Assembly: GCA_027349605.1 (NCBI GenBank)
Contig: DAIEMM010000211.1
Coordinates: 1 to 5,977, forward strand
Length of the DNA stretch: 5,977 nt
Reading direction: 5' to 3'
From: Anaeromyxobacteraceae bacterium
GTDB lineage: Bacteria > Myxococcota > Myxococcia > Myxococcales > Anaeromyxobacteraceae
Shown here piece by piece: positions 4,226 through 5,977 of this stretch; within the stretch, counting starts at the first letter, position 1; the number at the start of each line of letters is the position of its first letter. Both the position numbers and the translations under genes were made by a program. Below the pieces are notes generated by a model that ran no database searches, was not told the DNA's origin, and saw only the letters and a list, made by a program, of their open reading frames with translations.

Positions 4226-5977
4226 ATGAGAGGGCAGCAGATGATCCGACGGGCCATCCGTTCCAGCATGACCGCGCTCGCGGTCGCTTTCTTCGCCGTC
4301 CCACAGGTTTCCCTCGCGGAGACCGCGAACGACCAGGCTCAGGTCGATCCCCTGATGCAGAAGGCCGCCCGCATCCAGGCCATGAACGCCCAGATGCGCA
4401 TCACCCAGGCGCAGCGGGTCGAGGCCGCCAAGGAGCAGAAGGCGAACGTGGAGCGCGTGAAGGCCGCCAAGGCCGCCGCCCGCGCCAAGGGCGTCGCGGT
4501 GCCGGACATCGGCCTGCGCGGCGTCCGGGCCGTGAAGGTCACGAAGGGCGGCCAGATGACGCGCGCCGGCGTCCGCTCCACCTCGGCCAGCGTCGCCCCG
4601 CCCGAGCTGCCGCCGGGACAGGGGCCCATCGGCCCGCTCGACACGCCCGACTACTTCACCACCGCGAACTGGGCCTTCAGCCCCATGCTGCGCAAGTTCG
4701 TGGACACGCTGCCCGGCCTCGGGGCCGGCGCCGCGAACAACCTGGGCAACTACATCCCGGTGGCCCATCCGGACACCGTGACCTACCCGGGCTCGGACTA
4801 CTACGAGATCTCGGTCCGGCTCTACACGCACCAGTTCCACAGCGACCTGCCGCCCACCAACGTGCGCGGCTACGTGCAGACCAACAACGGGACGGCCACC
4901 GGCGGCACGACGCTCGCCGACAACACCGTGGCCCCCGACCCCATCAACTGGCTCGGGCCGGTGATCATCGCCCAGAAGGACCGTCCGGTCCGCATCAAGT
5001 TCAAGAACGAGCTGCCCGGCGGCGAGCTGGGCAACCTGCCCGTGCCGGTGGACGAGTCGATCCAGGGCTCCGGCAAGGGCGCCCTCTTCGCCGACGGCAC
5101 GGTGTGTGACCCGTCGCCCCCGGGCGTGAACCTCTACGGCCAGGCCTGCGCGCTGTATCCGCAGACCCGCGCCGCCATCCACCTGCACGGCGGCCGCACC
5201 CCGTGGATCAGCGACGGCACCCCGCACCAGTGGATCCTGCCGGCCGCGGACTTCGCGAACCCGTTCAACCCCTACAAGAAGGGCGTGAGCCTCTACAACG
5301 TGCCGGACATGCCCGCTCCGGCCGACAACCAGACCACCTACTACTGGACGAACCAGCAGAGCGCGCGCCTCATGTTCTACCACGACCACGCCTGGGGCAT
5401 CACCCGCCTCAACGTGCTCGTCGGCGAGGCCGCCGGCCTCGTCATCACCGACAAGACCGAGCAGGACCTCATCGCCGAGGGCATCCTCCCCGGCGTCGGG
5501 ACGCCGCTCGTCATCCAGGACCGCACCTTCGTCAACGCTGAGGTGAACCCGCTGTCGGTTCCGGCGAACCAGAGCTTCGTCCGCGAGACCGACCCGACCT
5601 GGAACTTCGGCAGCGGCCCGGTGGACGCCACCGGCATCCGCACGCCGGTCACCGGCGACTTCTGGACCCCGCACGTCTACGTGCCGGCCCAGAACCCCTT
5701 CACCACGAGCGGCGTGAACGCCTACGGCCGCTGGGTCTACGGCCCCTGGTTCTTCCCGCCCACGGCCAACCTCTACTACCCGCCGGTGCCGAACCCGTAC
5801 CACGACCCCAACTGCAGCGACCCGGATCCGGCGGTGCTGGCCTTCTGCACCACGCCGAACCAGCCGCCCGTCATCCCGGGCACGCCGACCCCGTCGGTGG
5901 GCGCCGAGACCTTCTTCGACACCGCCATGGTGAACGGGCAGGCCTTCCCGGTGATGGACGTGCAGCCCACGGCCTAC
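4226..5977 (+). CDS. Secreted large multicopper oxidase (bilirubin oxidase/CotA-like), 3' end outside window
   Basis: Multicopper oxidases couple one-electron oxidation of phenols, metals or pigments to reduction of O2 to water. The frame is open for 584 codons to the edge. A signal peptide is visible (basic RR at 8-9, hydrophobic 15-30, likely cut after A31); the twin arginine hints at Tat export but the consensus is poor. A charged Ala/Lys/Gln-rich segment (about 41-88) comes next. A conserved pre-domain follows (RKFVDTLPGLG, ANNLGNYIPVA, YPGSDYYEIS), with the first cupredoxin domain from about 190. Trinuclear copper ligands are H319 and H321 (IHLHGG) and H386 and H388 (YHDHAWG). MVNGQAFPVMDVQP (568 on) matches the start of the second cupredoxin domain. 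The type 1 copper motif (HCH) must lie downstream. About 180 residues separate HDH and VNG, compared with about 70 in CotA, including a Tyr/Trp/Pro-rich insert. Substrate is unknown; metal oxidation is possible but not shown. Confidence 0.93.
   Translation, partial: MRGQQMIRRAIRSSMTALAVAFFAVPQVSLAETANDQAQVDPLMQKAARIQAMNAQMRITQAQRVEAAKEQKANVERVKAAKAAARAKGVAVPDIGLRGVRAVKVTKGGQMTRAGVRSTSASVAPPELPPGQGPIGPLDTPDYFTTANWAFSPMLRKFVDTLPGLGAGAANNLGNYIPVAHPDTVTYPGSDYYEISVRLYTHQFHSDLPPTNVRGYVQTNNGTATGGTTLADNTVAPDPINWLGPVIIAQKDRPVRIKFKNELPGGELGNLPVPVDESIQGSGKGALFADGTVCDPSPPGVNLYGQACALYPQTRAAIHLHGGRTPWISDGTPHQWILPAADFANPFNPYKKGVSLYNVPDMPAPADNQTTYYWTNQQSARLMFYHDHAWGITRLNVLVGEAAGLVITDKTEQDLIAEGILPGVGTPLVIQDRTFVNAEVNPLSVPANQSFVRETDPTWNFGSGPVDATGIRTPVTGDFWTPHVYVPAQNPFTTSGVNAYGRWVYGPWFFPPTANLYYPPVPNPYHDPNCSDPDPAVLAFCTTPNQPPVIPGTPTPSVGAETFFDTAMVNGQAFPVMDVQPTAY

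Noticed and set aside
3887..5803. 638-codon minus-strand open frame opposite the multicopper oxidase
   Set aside because: Composition is dominated by Gly, Val, Arg, Ala and His without recognisable motifs. The opposite strand encodes a clear multicopper oxidase with copper ligands, signal peptide and ribosome site.

Overview
The window looks like chromosomal DNA of a very GC-rich Gram-negative bacterium. Third codon positions are nearly all G or C. The outer-membrane Wza-type translocon, the fused Wzc-type tyrosine kinase and the AgmX/TonB-C-like membrane protein together suggest a myxobacterium or a related 'deltaproteobacterium' (Anaeromyxobacter-like). That assignment is inferred from gene content and codon use, not from a search.

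Positions 1-3186 (+) hold a capsule/exopolysaccharide export operon. A Wza-type outer-membrane export protein enters from the left edge and stops at an in-frame TGA (463-465). One codon later a second ORF (469-843) carries exactly the rest of the Wza protein: the second SLBB domain and the C-terminal pore helix. A full-length Wzc-like co-polymerase and bacterial tyrosine autokinase (850-3186) follows six bases later. It has two membrane segments, a coiled-coil periplasmic region, the EX2RX2R motif, Walker A/A'/B motifs and a tail of eight alternating tyrosines. Together these would form the trans-envelope machine that sets polymer length and exports the polysaccharide.

Positions 3200-3775 (-) hold a small convergent gene for a single-pass inner-membrane protein. 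It has a Pro/Ala-rich periplasmic linker and a C-terminal domain resembling the AgmX/TonB-C type. Its function is not established.

Positions 3776-4225 form a divergent intergenic region that contains the most AT-rich DNA in the window and several short inverted repeats. These are candidate operators, promoters and leader hairpins.

Positions 4226 to the right edge (+) hold the first 584 codons of a secreted large multicopper oxidase. The trinuclear-centre motifs HLHG and HDH are present. The type 1 copper motifs must lie beyond the window. This gene appears to be a separate transcription unit, unrelated to polysaccharide export.

The main point for a second look is the split Wza. The linker length across the stop matches intact Wza exactly, which suggests a recent nonsense mutation, a sequence error, readthrough or a two-piece translocon. 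No mobile element, tRNA, rRNA or CRISPR array was seen.
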